Positions 25,138-35,014 of a DNA stretch of 64,000 nt are shown here, in pieces (the stretch's first letter is position 1; every line of letters starts with the position of its first letter). The stretch is from Herminiimonas sp. (GTDB lineage Bacteria > Pseudomonadota > Gammaproteobacteria > Burkholderiales > Burkholderiaceae_D). The notes beneath the pieces are model-generated. The model did not search any database and had not been told where the DNA came from. It worked only from the letters and a program-made list of their open reading frames with translations. Where the stretch lies: positions 1 to 64,000 of the forward strand of contig JAQGMR010000041.1 of NCBI GenBank assembly GCA_028292265.1, read 5' to 3'. Made by a program: the position numbers and the translations under genes.

Positions 25138-26664
25138 ATGACGCGGACAACTGAAATATATGTCGTCGACGCGGAGATCATCGAATTCCTCGCAGGAAGA
25201 GATGACCTGCCGCTCCTAAAACGCAAGGTCGGCTCGATACTTTATGTCGATGTAGCTCACCTGGCAGACCTGAGTTTCCTGGCCTTTTGCCGCCTGCGAA
25301 GCCTCGTTATGGACAATTACCTGAATGTACGGTTCACCGGCACACTGGAAACCGATCAGGTGGGAGAACGGGCGTCCGTGAGTGCCGCGCTGGTTTCCGC
25401 TCACCGAGCCCTCATGGATGACTACGAGGCTAGAGCTGTTCCAGTCGAAAAGAGTATTGACGAAGACGAGCTGATTATCATCTGTAGTGACGTACAGGCG
25501 ACGCAGGATCGGCTCAATGACGTTGAACCTGAGCACGCAGTGGAGGCATTATCAAAGGCGCCGACGGTACTCACGCTCGATGATTTCATAAAGATGCTGG
25601 TCGCCGAGGGGCGGCTTCATGCTTCGACGCTGCAAACGCTAAACCTGAGAACCACAGAAGACAATTCGGCTAAGTCCAGCAAGTCTCCGAACGAATCTGA
25701 CGTCGGCTATCGTCAGATTTTCGAGCCGTCCGAGCTTGAAGAAGTGAAAGCCAGGTTAAGCCTTCAACCCGGCGACATAAAGGAGCTGCTTCGTCGCAAC
25801 TTGACTAAGCTACAGGAACTGGGCCCGCGCAGAAGATACGCACCGGCTCCGACTCTGGAATCGCTAAAAAAACTGGAGGAGCGCTTTCCCAATTTTGCCC
25901 AAGTCACCGATCGACTCGAGCGGGAAGTCGCCTTGGCGCGACTGTCAGTTAACCCTATAGCGTTTTCGCAGCCGATACTGCTTTTGGGCGATCCCGGTAT
26001 CGGAAAGACTGCTTTCGCAAAGGCGCTTGCAGCGACGTTTGAGACCCACTTTTTCGAAATCCGTATGAACAGCCTCACCGCTGGCTTCGCTATTGGCGGC
26101 CATGATCTCTCCTGGTCCAATGGACGACCTGGCATCCTTTTCAATGAAGTCGCCTTGAAAGAGTTCATCAATCCCGTTGGCCTTCTTGACGAGATTGATA
26201 AGGTCTCCTCAGATCTGAAATACGACCCCATAGGGCATTTCTATACGCTCCTGGAGTCTGATACGGCCAAGCGCTTTAGGGACGAAGCGATCCCTTTAGA
26301 TCTGGACATGTCTTACATAACTTGGATCGCGACGGCGAACAACATCGACGGACTCGAACCTCCGCTTCTGTCTCGATTCAGTATCTTCGAAATACCGCCG
26401 CCGACGCCACTGCAGTCGCGGACTATCGTCCGCAACATATATCGCACACTGCTTGAGAAGGCGACTTGGGGATGGCACTTTTCACAGGAAATCTCGGACG
26501 AGGTACTCAGCGCGGTTAGCGGCGCCCCGCCGCGCGAAGTGCGAAAGATTTTGCTAGATGCGCTTGGCAATGCCGCTCGCCGAGAGGATACGGAGCTATA
26601 CGTTTCGCATCTTGATGCTTTGGTGAGATCGAGTAGCAGCCGGAGTCGAATAGGCTTTTGTTGA
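25138..26664 (+). CDS. Lon-like AAA+ ATPase without protease domain
   Basis: A 508-residue protein. Residues 1 to about 245 form an N-terminal region of unknown fold, ending in a helical segment with PTLESLKKLEERFPNF. The AAA+ module follows, with Walker A GDPGIGKTAFAKALA (about 281-288 for the P-loop), Walker B PVGLLDEIDKV, a sensor-1-like TWIATANN and an arginine-finger-like PPLLSRFSIFEI. The order and wording match the ATPase of Lon-type proteases. No Lon Ser-Lys protease domain follows, and the C-terminus is only a small helical lid. It would therefore act as a remodeller or a regulated ATPase. It sits with the 133-aa gene and an Xre regulator in an accessory-looking stretch. Confidence 0.85.
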   Translation: MTRTTEIYVVDAEIIEFLAGRDDLPLLKRKVGSILYVDVAHLADLSFLAFCRLRSLVMDNYLNVRFTGTLETDQVGERASVSAALVSAHRALMDDYEARAVPVEKSIDEDELIIICSDVQATQDRLNDVEPEHAVEALSKAPTVLTLDDFIKMLVAEGRLHASTLQTLNLRTTEDNSAKSSKSPNESDVGYRQIFEPSELEEVKARLSLQPGDIKELLRRNLTKLQELGPRRRYAPAPTLESLKKLEERFPNFAQVTDRLEREVALARLSVNPIAFSQPILLLGDPGIGKTAFAKALAATFETHFFEIRMNSLTAGFAIGGHDLSWSNGRPGILFNEVALKEFINPVGLLDEIDKVSSDLKYDPIGHFYTLLESDTAKRFRDEAIPLDLDMSYITWIATANNIDGLEPPLLSRFSIFEIPPPTPLQSRTIVRNIYRTLLEKATWGWHFSQEISDEVLSAVSGAPPREVRKILLDALGNAARREDTELYVSHLDALVRSSSSRSRIGFC

Positions 26665-27457
26665 AATGTATGTCGCCGACTAACCTTCACGCGCCTTCTG
26701 TTTCTAAAATCGGTGGGGTGCCGCATCGGAGGATCGTAGCTATGGCTTGTGCTTGCCGCCGAGAACGCCAGCATGGGGAACTGATGGTACAGGGCCCGGC
26801 CCGCGATGATAAGTTCGGACCAAAGTCCATTGCTTCAAGGATGGCTCGGCGCTTAGTGCCCATGTGGGAAGGCTATGAATTGCTAGCGGAATACGATAGT
26901 TTGTGCCAACGGCAATGAAAAACCGCGGCACGCGCTGCAAACCTTCTGCGAATGTACGCCATCGGTTGAGCAGATCACACCTGGCGACTGAAGGCGCTTC
27001 CTACCTCGTCTGCATACTTGTTAAGCCAATTGAGCGACGTCCTTCACCAAGCGCTACTGGGAGAAGTTGTCGGCTTGCACGACTTTACGTGCCTGAGCCG
27101 CAACCAAGTAGTCCTCCGCAAGACTTATTGGAACTGCGCCATGAAATGCATCGATAACCCGGGTCGTTTTCCTTAAAACCCATGGCACAGCGTTTGACCG
27201 AACAATTTCCGCTACTGTCGTTACTGGCGAGAAAATTTTCAAACCTATTGTTCGGCCGGGGCTCGGCCGCGTCCGACTGCGGGAATTTTCAAACCCCGCT
27301 ACGATAATAAGTCTCCCAGCAGCCCTTAAAGATCAACGGCTTAGGCGTTCCCAGTTTTCAGACCTAATTAACGGGCACCATCCCGTCGGTCCATCGGAAA
27401 TTCGCCAACTATGGTTGAAATCCCAGTAACCGCCCTCTGCCATAGCCCGACGGCGGC
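26665..27457. other. Gene-free stretch with short direct repeats
   Basis: About 790 bases without a convincing gene. The open frames present have no family resemblance. A 12-base direct repeat lies at 27234-27245 and 27284-27295, listed separately. The stretch may be decayed mobile or accessory DNA following the AAA+ gene. Confidence 0.4.
27234..27295. repeat. 12-base direct repeats flanking a GC-rich hairpin
   Basis: AATTTTCAAACC occurs at 27234-27245 and again at 27284-27295. The interval contains CGGCCGGGGCTCGGCCG, which can form a stem. The first copy is also part of the palindrome GAAAATTTTC. This could be an end of a lost element or a protein-binding array. Confidence 0.4.
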
Positions 27458-27697
27458 CTAAGGCTTGGTCGACGAGTTGACTGCTTGCTCCAGGAAGCGC
27501 CGTCCCGCGTCGGTCAGGTGCACCGTCCCGTTATGGCCCGGCGTGCATCCAATTAAACCGGCTATGCATGCGTCTTCCCAAATAGACAAGCGCGGGCATG
27601 ACGTCTTCCATACGTCGACGACTTCTGCATACGAATACGTGCCCGTCGCTATCCATTCGAGCAACTGTGCCGTTAAGGCTGTCTGAGCGTTAGTCAT
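27458..27697 (-). CDS. Conserved hypothetical protein, winged-helix-like
   Basis: A 79-residue soluble protein. The pattern LLEWIATGTYSYAEVVDVWKTSCPRLSIWEDACIAGLI, broken here as EWIATGTYSYAEV and TSCPRLSIWEDA, followed by VHLTDAGRRFLEQA, is one I recall from small Burkholderiales hypothetical proteins. It reads like a degenerate winged helix. AGAGAGG precedes the ATG. It is a single gene with no operon partner; the neighbouring kinase gene is 140 bases downstream on the same strand. The function is unknown. Confidence 0.7.
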   Translation of the reverse strand: MTNAQTALTAQLLEWIATGTYSYAEVVDVWKTSCPRLSIWEDACIAGLIGCTPGHNGTVHLTDAGRRFLEQAVNSSTKP

Positions 27698-27839
27698 GCG
27701 GCCTCTCTTTTTAAACTGGTAGTCGGCTAAACTACTCGGTCAGACCGGAACGACTATCCGGCATCATTTATCGAGTGTAATACCGGCTACTACGCTGCCA
27801 GGTATGACCGAAGCTTGATTCGGTCCGTCAGCAACCGTC

Positions 27840-29849
27840 TCATCCGCCATCCCCAACATCCCCGTCATTCGTCTCAATGATGCTCCGAACCTTGTTAGCA
27901 AACGACACCATGGAAAATGGCTTCGTCATGACCTGCATGCCGGGATCCAGCATACGGTCACGGACCACAGCGGCTGCCGCGAAGCCGGTAATGAACAGCA
28001 CCTTCAATCCCGGATAAAGCTCGCGCGCCGCGTCGGCCAGTTGTCGACCGTTCATGCCCCCCGGTAGCCCAACGTCAGTGATGAGCAGATCAACGTGCGG
28101 CATTGATTGAAGCATTGCCAACGCTTCGGCTCCGTCAGATGCCTCGAAAACGTTGTACCCCAGATCTGTAAGCATCTCGGTACTCATATCGCGAATTGGC
28201 GTCTCGTCTTCGACCAGAAGCACCTTTGATTTGCGTTTGGCGCGCGGCGTGTCGGCATGCCGTTCAGCGACGGTGTCAGGCGGTGCCTCGGCAAGATGCC
28301 GGGGCAAATACAGTTGTACCGTCGTTCCCTTGCCCGGCTCTGAATACAGGCGCAGGTGCCCTCGCGACTGCGTGGCAAAGCCATAAACCGTAGACAAGCC
28401 CAGGCCCGCTCCCTGGCCGGTTGGCTTGGTCGTAAAAAACGGGTCCACGGCATGCCGAAGAACCTGGGGTTCCATGCCGACGCCCGAGTCGCTTACGCAG
28501 ATGCACACGTACTCTCCCGCTTCCAGGCCGAAGTCGGCAGACGTGATCACCTTGTCGAGCGTGACATTGGAGGTTTCCATGGACAGGCGCCCGCCTTCCG
28601 GCATCGCGTCGCGGCTGTTCACGGCCAGATTCAGCAGCGCGTTTTCGAGTTGACTCACGTCGCACAGCGCCGTCCACAACGAGGTGGCAAGAGCCACTTC
28701 GAGCGATACGGCCGAACCCAGTGTGCGCCGCAGCGGCTCTTCCATCGATCGGATGAGCAGATTCACATCGGTTGGTTTCGGGTCGAGCGTCTGGCGGCGC
28801 GAAAATGCAAGCAGGCGGTGTGTCAGCCCTGCGGCGCGGTTCACCACATCCAGCGCCCCTGTGATGTAGCGGGAAACGTCCGGGCTGCGGCGCTGGTCAA
28901 TACGAATCTGCAGCATCTCCAGATTGACCGATATCCCGGCGAGCATGTTGTTGAAATCATGCGCTAGACTGCCGGTCAGTTGGCCCGCCGCCTCCATTTT
29001 TTGCGCCTGTCGCAAGGCCAGTTCGGTATTGCGCAACGCCTCGCTCTGCGCCCTTTCCGCAGTGACATCGCGCCCAATGGCGAACAGGGCATTGTGGTCA
29101 TTATTGGCAGACCACGAGATCCACCGGTATTCACCGTTCTTGTGCCGCCAACGGTTTGTGACGCAAGTCTGGGCTGATGCGAGTGAGGCAGCGACAGTCG
29201 CTTCGGTGGAGCTCAAATCCTCCGGATGGACGAAGTCGCGAAACGATTTTCCGAGAAGCTCTTGTTGCTCGTAACCCAGGACAGCGGTAAACGCAGGATT
29301 CACTGCAGTGAGCAGGCCTTGCGGCGTATAGAAACCAATAAGATCCGGGGAATAGTTCCACAGCCTGTTGCGCTCGATCGTGCGTTCGGCAATGCGCTGT
29401 TTCAGATGCTCATTGAGCTCGCGAAGTCCATTATCGCCATTGGCGGACTGTGGCGTTCCGGACGTGCGTCCCGTCAAGATTGTGATGAAGCCTGTTACCT
29501 GACCGCGTTCATCTTTCATAGGAGAGACTTCCGCGCAGGCCCAAACTCGTTCACCGTTCTTGCCAACATACCAGCGTTCCGCCTTGCTCCTTCCCATCGA
29601 AACGGCTGGCTCCTGTTCCGGCCCGGGACGGTCAATGCCCTCGCCTTCCCTTGGGAAAAAGGATGAATATGGCTGGCCCAGGATCTCATCGTGATTCCAC
29701 CCGAGCAGCCGGACCGCGCCTGCATTCCAGTAGATTATTCGGCCCTCGCTGTCCGACGCAACGACCGCGAAGTCGGTAATACTTTCCAGAATTCTCTCGT
29801 GCAGCGCAGCGGCCGATGAATGCGTTGGCAAAAGATTTTTTCGTGACAT
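27840..29849 (-). CDS. Hybrid sensor histidine kinase, PAS-PAS-HisKA-HATPase-REC
   Basis: A 669-residue cytoplasmic hybrid kinase. Two PAS domains come first (about 15-130 with IIYWNAGAVRLLGW, and about 155-270 with LIGFYTPQGLLTAVNPAF). The dimerisation/phosphoacceptor helix follows, with the His in GSLAHDFNNML. The ATPase domain has the N box (NLAVNSRDAM), G1 (DSGVGM), F box (FFTTK) and G2 (GAGLGLSTVYG). The C-terminal receiver (about 545-660) has VLLVEDE, the phosphoacceptor Asp in LLITDVGLPG, and the Lys in VMTKPF. No membrane segment is present, so the signal is sensed inside the cell. No separate response regulator is next to it. Confidence 0.93.
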   Translation of the reverse strand: MSRKNLLPTHSSAAALHERILESITDFAVVASDSEGRIIYWNAGAVRLLGWNHDEILGQPYSSFFPREGEGIDRPGPEQEPAVSMGRSKAERWYVGKNGERVWACAEVSPMKDERGQVTGFITILTGRTSGTPQSANGDNGLRELNEHLKQRIAERTIERNRLWNYSPDLIGFYTPQGLLTAVNPAFTAVLGYEQQELLGKSFRDFVHPEDLSSTEATVAASLASAQTCVTNRWRHKNGEYRWISWSANNDHNALFAIGRDVTAERAQSEALRNTELALRQAQKMEAAGQLTGSLAHDFNNMLAGISVNLEMLQIRIDQRRSPDVSRYITGALDVVNRAAGLTHRLLAFSRRQTLDPKPTDVNLLIRSMEEPLRRTLGSAVSLEVALATSLWTALCDVSQLENALLNLAVNSRDAMPEGGRLSMETSNVTLDKVITSADFGLEAGEYVCICVSDSGVGMEPQVLRHAVDPFFTTKPTGQGAGLGLSTVYGFATQSRGHLRLYSEPGKGTTVQLYLPRHLAEAPPDTVAERHADTPRAKRKSKVLLVEDETPIRDMSTEMLTDLGYNVFEASDGAEALAMLQSMPHVDLLITDVGLPGGMNGRQLADAARELYPGLKVLFITGFAAAAVVRDRMLDPGMQVMTKPFSMVSFANKVRSIIETNDGDVGDGG

Positions 29850-30202
29850 AAGCAGCTGATTGGTTAGCTAGTCGTCGGTGCACACTAGACCGCTGCAAAT
29901 CGGTGCAGTTCGCGGGCCCGATGCAGCATTGACTCAATGACGGCGCAGCTTGGGATTCACGGTTGCGGTATGCCGACCATACCTGCAGGAAAGCGGCAGA
30001 AACGGGGAAAATTTGGCGCCGATTTGCAGCACCACTTCTTCGCGAGTATGTCCCACGCTTTACGGCGCAAAGCCAGGATAGACGACCACCGTGCGAGGAC
30101 GCGCGAAGTCTCGAGTGCAGTCCTGAAAGGGTCGCCGCACCGGGTACAATATTTTTTCCTTAAACGCAGGGGCCGGAGGGGAAACCGCAGGGCTCTTTCG
30201 AT
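29850..30202. other. Divergent intergenic region
   Basis: Upstream regions of the hybrid kinase (minus) and the CBS membrane protein (plus). A TACAAT -10-like hexamer lies about 50 bases before the GTG at 30203. Small frames present are arginine-rich and not convincing. Confidence 0.35.
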
Positions 30203-31534
30203 GTGGACATATTAATTATCATAGGACTGATTCTTCTGAACGGCGTCTTTGCGATGTCCGAACTGGCTCTGGTCTCATCCAAGCGAATGCGGTTGGAAAA
30301 GCTTTCGGAAAACGGAAGCCGGGGCGCCCGGTCAGCGCTCCAGCTGGCAAACAGCCCGAGCAGCTTCCTCTCAACAGTGCAAGTTGGAATTACCCTTATC
30401 GGTATCTTCAACGGCGCATTTGGTGAAGCCTCACTTGTGGAGAAGCTCACGCCTGCTATTGCAGCAGTTCCCCATTTGGCGGATTACGCGCGTCAGATCG
30501 CGCTTGGTACCGTTGTTATCAGCATTACGTTTGCGTCGATTATCCTGGGCGAGCTTGTTCCCAAACGTATCGCCATGCAGCATCCGGAGGCAGTGGCGAC
30601 GCTGATTGCAGCGCCAATGCAGTTTCTGTCGCGACTGATGGGCCCGTTCGTCAGGGTTCTCTCTTTTACGACCGAGTTTATTTTGCGCCTGCTCGGCTTG
30701 CACAAGCCCAAGAACAACACGGTAACTGAAGAAGAAATTACGGGGATGTTAAAGGAAGGCGCCGACGCCGGGACATTGGAAAAGACGGAGCACGACATCG
30801 TGACGCGCGCGCTTCGCCTGGATGACGTCCGCATCGCTGCCTTGATGACGCCGCGCGCAGACTTCAAGTTCATTGACCTTAACGATACGGTCGAGCAGAA
30901 CCTCGTGAAAATTGCCGATAGTCCCTTTAGCCGTTTCCCGGTGTACCAGGGCGACAGGACGCATGTTATCGGCATCGTCCACGCTGGCGACCTGTTCGAA
31001 CAAGCCATCAGAGACAAATCACTTCTCAATATCGATATTGCCGCTGTTACCAAGCCCGCGCTGTACATCCCCGAATCCGTAAGCGCCATGGATCTGCTGG
31101 AGGCGCTAAAAAAGAACCGCTCGGAAGTCGCGCTCGTTGTTGACGAGTACGGCGAAATTGAAGGCATGGTCACGCTTAGTGATGTGATGGGCGCTCTTGT
31201 CGGCGATGTTTCGATCGTAGACAGCGACACGCAAAATGCAGACGCCGTTCAACGCGAGGACGGAAGCTGGCTTATTGACGGTGGCGTATCGTTTGACAGG
31301 TTTCGTGAGATTTTTAGCGCGGAGGTGCGCTTTCCGGAAGAGTCGGCCGGCACTTACCATACGTTAGCCGGCTTTGTACTCACCCAGCTTGGCCACATCC
31401 CGAAAGCCTCCGAGCACTTTGAGTGGAATCGCTACAGGTTTGAGGTTGTTGACATGGACCGTAACCGGATCGACCGCCTCATGGTGGCCGCTTTATCAGA
31501 TCAACCGATACCGACGCAGGGGACCAAGGCATAA
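30203..31534 (+). CDS. CorC/HlyC-type CNNM-CBS membrane protein
   Basis: A 443-residue membrane protein of the hemolysin C/CorC/CNNM family. The start is GTG at 30203, preceded by a GGAGGGG-rich stretch. The N-terminal CNNM (DUF21) domain, with three to four membrane helices, spans about residues 1-190 (MDILIIIGLILLNGVFAMSE, STVQVGITLIGIFNGAFGE, ILGELVPKRIA). A tandem CBS pair (about 210-330) contains LMTPRADF, FSRFPVYQG and LVVDEYGEIEGMVTLSDV. The C-terminal CorC_HlyC domain follows (about 345-430, with GSWLIDGGVSFD). Relatives are linked to magnesium or cobalt efflux and homeostasis. It is a single gene. Confidence 0.93.
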   Translation: MDILIIIGLILLNGVFAMSELALVSSKRMRLEKLSENGSRGARSALQLANSPSSFLSTVQVGITLIGIFNGAFGEASLVEKLTPAIAAVPHLADYARQIALGTVVISITFASIILGELVPKRIAMQHPEAVATLIAAPMQFLSRLMGPFVRVLSFTTEFILRLLGLHKPKNNTVTEEEITGMLKEGADAGTLEKTEHDIVTRALRLDDVRIAALMTPRADFKFIDLNDTVEQNLVKIADSPFSRFPVYQGDRTHVIGIVHAGDLFEQAIRDKSLLNIDIAAVTKPALYIPESVSAMDLLEALKKNRSEVALVVDEYGEIEGMVTLSDVMGALVGDVSIVDSDTQNADAVQREDGSWLIDGGVSFDRFREIFSAEVRFPEESAGTYHTLAGFVLTQLGHIPKASEHFEWNRYRFEVVDMDRNRIDRLMVAALSDQPIPTQGTKA

Positions 31535-31753
31535 CCAGGCCTTCCATTGCTGTTCTTTTTGCAATCCGAGCCGAGCCGACCGCGGGAAGCGAAATTGACA
31601 AGATTGCCGCTATACAAAGCGTATTCTCGTGCACGCATGGTAGGACGCCGCTTTCCGAAAGGTTGGCGGCCTCGGCGGCATTACCTGGCGCGCGTTAAAC
31701 TTGCGTCACACCTGTATCATGCGAGCTAGTATCGCGCTTCAAGGAACCACAGA

Positions 31754-33682
31754 ATGACAGTCGAGAACAAGCCGGCGCTTGCCAAGTTTAGCGAAGAGCA
31801 GCGCTTCCAGTTGCTTGTCGCGGGCGTGAGTGACTACGCGATCTACATGCTGGACCCCGACGGCTACGTCAGCAGCTGGAACGCTGGAGCCCACCGCTTC
31901 AAGGGTTACGTGGCCCAAGAAATCATTGGCAAGCATTTCTCCGTTTTCTATACCGAAGAAGACCGGGCGGCAGGTGTGCCATACAGGGCGTTAAGCACCG
32001 CCCTGCGAGAAGGAAAATTCGAGGCCGAGGGCTGGCGCGTACGCAAGGACGGCACACGTTTCTGGGCCAGTGTCGTGATCGACCCGATCCGGACGGAAGC
32101 GGGAGAACTGGTCGGATTTGCCAAGGTCACCAAGGATATTACCGAGCGCAAGATGGCGCAGGAGGCCCTGCGCGAGAGTGAAGAACGGTTCAGGTTGCTG
32201 GTCCAGGGCGTTACTGACTACGCCATCTACATGCTGTCGCCGACGGGCGTTATCACCAACTGGAACGCCGGCGCGGAGCGCATCAAGGGATATAGCCACG
32301 ACGAAGCGGTGGGCCAACATTTTTCACGTTTTTATACCGAAGAAGACCGGCTAAGCAATGCACCCGCGCGCGGGCTCACCATCGCTGCGAGGGACGGTCG
32401 TTATGAGAGTGAGGGCTGGCGCGTCCGCAAGGATGGCTCGCGGTTCTGGGCGCACGTTGTGGTTGACGCCATTCACGATTCAAACGGAGAGCTGATTGGC
32501 TTTGCCAAGGTCACGCGCGACATCACTGAAAAAAGAGAGGCAGAGGAGGCGTTGAAACTCGCCGATGCCGCCCTCTTCCAGTCGCAGAAAATGGAAGCCA
32601 TCGGACAGCTCACCGGCGGCATTGCGCATGACTTCAACAACCTCCTTGGCGTGATGTCGGGCAGTCTGGACTTGCTATCGAGCCGATCAAGGGACGAGCA
32701 AGATGTCCGTCTGATCGAAAGCATGCAGCGTGCCGTCGCCCGTGGTGCAACCCTCACTCAGCAGCTGCTTTCGTTTGCACGCCAACAGCCATTGCAGGTT
32801 GAACGCCAGAATATCAACTCGGTAATCGGCGCTTTCGAGTCAGTACTTCGCCGCGCATGCAATCCGACCATCGCATTTGAAATAGACCTTGAACCTGAAC
32901 TGGCCCCAGTGATGCTCGACGCGGCGCGGTTCGAGGCAGCGCTGCTTAACCTGATCGTCAATGCCCGCGACGCGATGCAAAGCGGCGGCCGGCTTACCGT
33001 ACGAACCGAGAATGTCTTGCTGGCGGACGGACAAGTTGGAGCACTGAAGGCGGGCCGCTATGTCAAATTGACTGTCATCGACGCCGGAAGCGGGATGGCG
33101 CCCGAGACCATGGCGCGCGCGTTTGAACCCTTCTTTACGACCAAGGAAGTTGGCAAGGGCACAGGGCTGGGATTAAGCCAGGTTTACGGGTTCATCGCGC
33201 AATCCGGCGGCGAAGTGATCCTGTCCAGCGAACTTGGAAAAGGCACGTCGGTAAGTATCTATTTGCCCGTCACTGATCAAGCGGAGAACAGCGCTGCTTC
33301 CCGGCGCAATGAACGACCTGCGGCCGACACAGTTCTCATCGTGGAAGACGAACCAGACTTGTTGAAGGCAGCGGCCGATTTGTTCCGCTCGATGGGTTAC
33401 GAGGTACTCACCGCGGGAGAGGGAAAAGACGCGATCGATATCTTGGAACGTAACAACAACATCGGCATCGTCTTCACCGATGTAATTATGCCCAATGGTA
33501 TGAGTGGCATAGAACTCGCGCGTCAAACGCAGCGCCGCTGGCCAAAAATAAAGTCGATTCTGGCGTCCGGCTATCCACTGCCCGCGCTCAAGGCAGAACA
33601 CGGCAACATCGACGACTTCCCGTTTGTCAGCAAGCCGTATCGGCTGTCGGACCTTGCTCGCAAGTTGCGCACGCTTGGGTAG
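31754..33682 (+). CDS. Hybrid sensor histidine kinase with tandem PAS domains
   Basis: A 642-residue cytoplasmic hybrid kinase. Two nearly duplicate PAS domains (about 18-130 and 143-255) each carry the pattern LL(V)xGVxDYAIYML, W(N)AGAxR(F/I)KGY, HFS.FYTEEDR and the PAC motif EGWRVRKDG(T/S)RFWA. The phosphoacceptor region has the His in TGGIAHDFNNLL. The ATPase region has LIVNARDAM, DAGSGM, FFTTK and GTGLGLSQVYGF. The receiver (about 520-640) has VLIVEDE, the Asp in IVFTDVIMP and the Lys in FVSKPY. The second G1 residue pattern is DAGSG instead of DxGxG with T, which is a minor change. No response regulator gene is adjacent. Confidence 0.93.
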   Translation: MTVENKPALAKFSEEQRFQLLVAGVSDYAIYMLDPDGYVSSWNAGAHRFKGYVAQEIIGKHFSVFYTEEDRAAGVPYRALSTALREGKFEAEGWRVRKDGTRFWASVVIDPIRTEAGELVGFAKVTKDITERKMAQEALRESEERFRLLVQGVTDYAIYMLSPTGVITNWNAGAERIKGYSHDEAVGQHFSRFYTEEDRLSNAPARGLTIAARDGRYESEGWRVRKDGSRFWAHVVVDAIHDSNGELIGFAKVTRDITEKREAEEALKLADAALFQSQKMEAIGQLTGGIAHDFNNLLGVMSGSLDLLSSRSRDEQDVRLIESMQRAVARGATLTQQLLSFARQQPLQVERQNINSVIGAFESVLRRACNPTIAFEIDLEPELAPVMLDAARFEAALLNLIVNARDAMQSGGRLTVRTENVLLADGQVGALKAGRYVKLTVIDAGSGMAPETMARAFEPFFTTKEVGKGTGLGLSQVYGFIAQSGGEVILSSELGKGTSVSIYLPVTDQAENSAASRRNERPAADTVLIVEDEPDLLKAAADLFRSMGYEVLTAGEGKDAIDILERNNNIGIVFTDVIMPNGMSGIELARQTQRRWPKIKSILASGYPLPALKAEHGNIDDFPFVSKPYRLSDLARKLRTLG

Positions 33683-33727
33683 GGTTCGTTGAGGGTCCGT
33701 TGAGATTAAGTAGCACCCCCGTCGCCT

Positions 33728-34378
33728 TCACATTGCGGCGAGGTAGCGCGTCAAGGTTTCGCCTATCCGGTCTGCGCTGACAGGGCCTTCTTCGTAGCGC
33801 TGCCGCTCTCGCTTTCCAGCGCGTTCCAGGTCAAATCCAAAGCAGTCCAATCCAAGCAGGCGCACGTCCAGCGGCTTGCCGACCTGCGAATCGGCGAGCA
33901 GCACTTCGGCATCGTCTAGCCCAAGCACGGACGCGCCTTCCCAGTCAGCCGTGCCGACCCAACCCATGCGCCCAAAACCGCCGATATAGCGTGCGCGTTG
34001 CGGCAGCAATCTGAAGAACGCGAAATCGCCAAGGCCAAGATAAGGCTCGGCACTTGGGTGGGCCCTGAGATAGTGCCGGACCAGTGCCGGCGAGGCTTCA
34101 ATGCGCGCTACATCGCCGAGTAGCGAAACCCGCTCCGAAGCCAATATGTCGTGCTGCTCAGCACCGTGGACGAGGAAACTGGCCCGCCCGTCGGCCAAAA
34201 CGTTCCTTGTGTGCTCCGCCAGGGTGCTAATGAGAAAAACCGGCGCATGCTGCGCATCAAGAACAAAGGGCAATATCGACGCGAATGGGTAGCCGGGCAG
34301 TTGAACAGAATGCGTTGCGAGACTGCCGTAGGAGGCACTGTGCAAAAGATTTATGACAGAAGAAAATTCGATGTTCAT
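33728..34378 (-). CDS. HugZ-like pyridoxamine-oxidase-fold protein
   Basis: A 216-residue split-barrel protein of the HugZ/PNPOx-like family. The N-terminal flavin- or heme-binding fold shows SASYGSLATHS, GYPFASILPFVLD and LISTLAEHTRNVLADGRASFLV. The C-terminal part (about 130-216) has a DUF2470-like region with ARYIGGFGRMGWV and LLGLDCFGFDLE. HugZ proteins bind or degrade heme, while others in the fold are FMN-dependent oxidases, so the exact role is open. It is a single gene, convergent with the hybrid kinase and 46 bases from it. Confidence 0.85.
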   Translation of the reverse strand: MNIEFSSVINLLHSASYGSLATHSVQLPGYPFASILPFVLDAQHAPVFLISTLAEHTRNVLADGRASFLVHGAEQHDILASERVSLLGDVARIEASPALVRHYLRAHPSAEPYLGLGDFAFFRLLPQRARYIGGFGRMGWVGTADWEGASVLGLDDAEVLLADSQVGKPLDVRLLGLDCFGFDLERAGKRERQRYEEGPVSADRIGETLTRYLAAM

Positions 34379-34614
34379 TGGCGGGGCGCGGCAATAATTT
34401 GGCTGGCGACGGAATTGGAAATCAGGAAATGATTGGATAATGGTCCCGGGCCGATTTGGACAAGGACGGCCTTACCCCGGGTCCCCGAATTTTCGGATCT
34501 GGCAGCGGTCAATATACTTCAGGACGGCCTCACGGTCCGACGTCACCCGTTCTTGTCTTTTGCTACGGTGCGAAGGATGAGAGTTACGATTCCAGCATTC
34601 GAGGATACCTCACC

Positions 34615-34824
34615 ATGATTGAACTGCAGGTAGAAGGAATGAGTTGCGCGCATTGCGTTGATCGGGTCACCAAGTCAGTCCAGGCGCTCGACGCCAAGGC
34701 CTTGGTGGATGTGGATTTAAAGAGCAACCTGGTGCGCGTCACCACCGCGCTGGACCGGGCTGTGGTCGCCTCGGTGATCGAGGAGGCTGGTTATCCCGTA
34801 AGGTCGAGCGCCACGCGTGAATGA
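34615..34824 (+). CDS. copZ: Heavy-metal-associated domain protein (copper chaperone)
   Basis: A 69-residue HMA domain. The start is the ATG at 34615, preceded by CGAGG; a longer upstream frame has no such support. The metal-binding GMSCAHC motif is at residues 8-14. The ferredoxin-like fold continues to SVIEEAGYPV. It is the size and sequence expected of a CopZ-type copper chaperone that hands copper to a P-type ATPase, and a CopA gene lies convergent just downstream. Mercury or zinc chaperoning is less likely given the neighbour. Confidence 0.88.
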   Translation: MIELQVEGMSCAHCVDRVTKSVQALDAKALVDVDLKSNLVRVTTALDRAVVASVIEEAGYPVRSSATRE

Positions 34825-35014
34825 TGACGGCAGCCATGATTTGGTCGTCGTCGTTGGAGAGATCACCCAGGAAGCTTTCGTAGTCTGTTTGGCGTCGGCA
34901 TAGATCGGCACGGTGGTTTGCAGGCCACGTCCCGACCGCGAAACCATGACCCATGACCTGTTCCTCGCCTTGGCCGGTGCAGCGGACAACACGCTCCGCT
35001 CGCCGCGCCGACGT

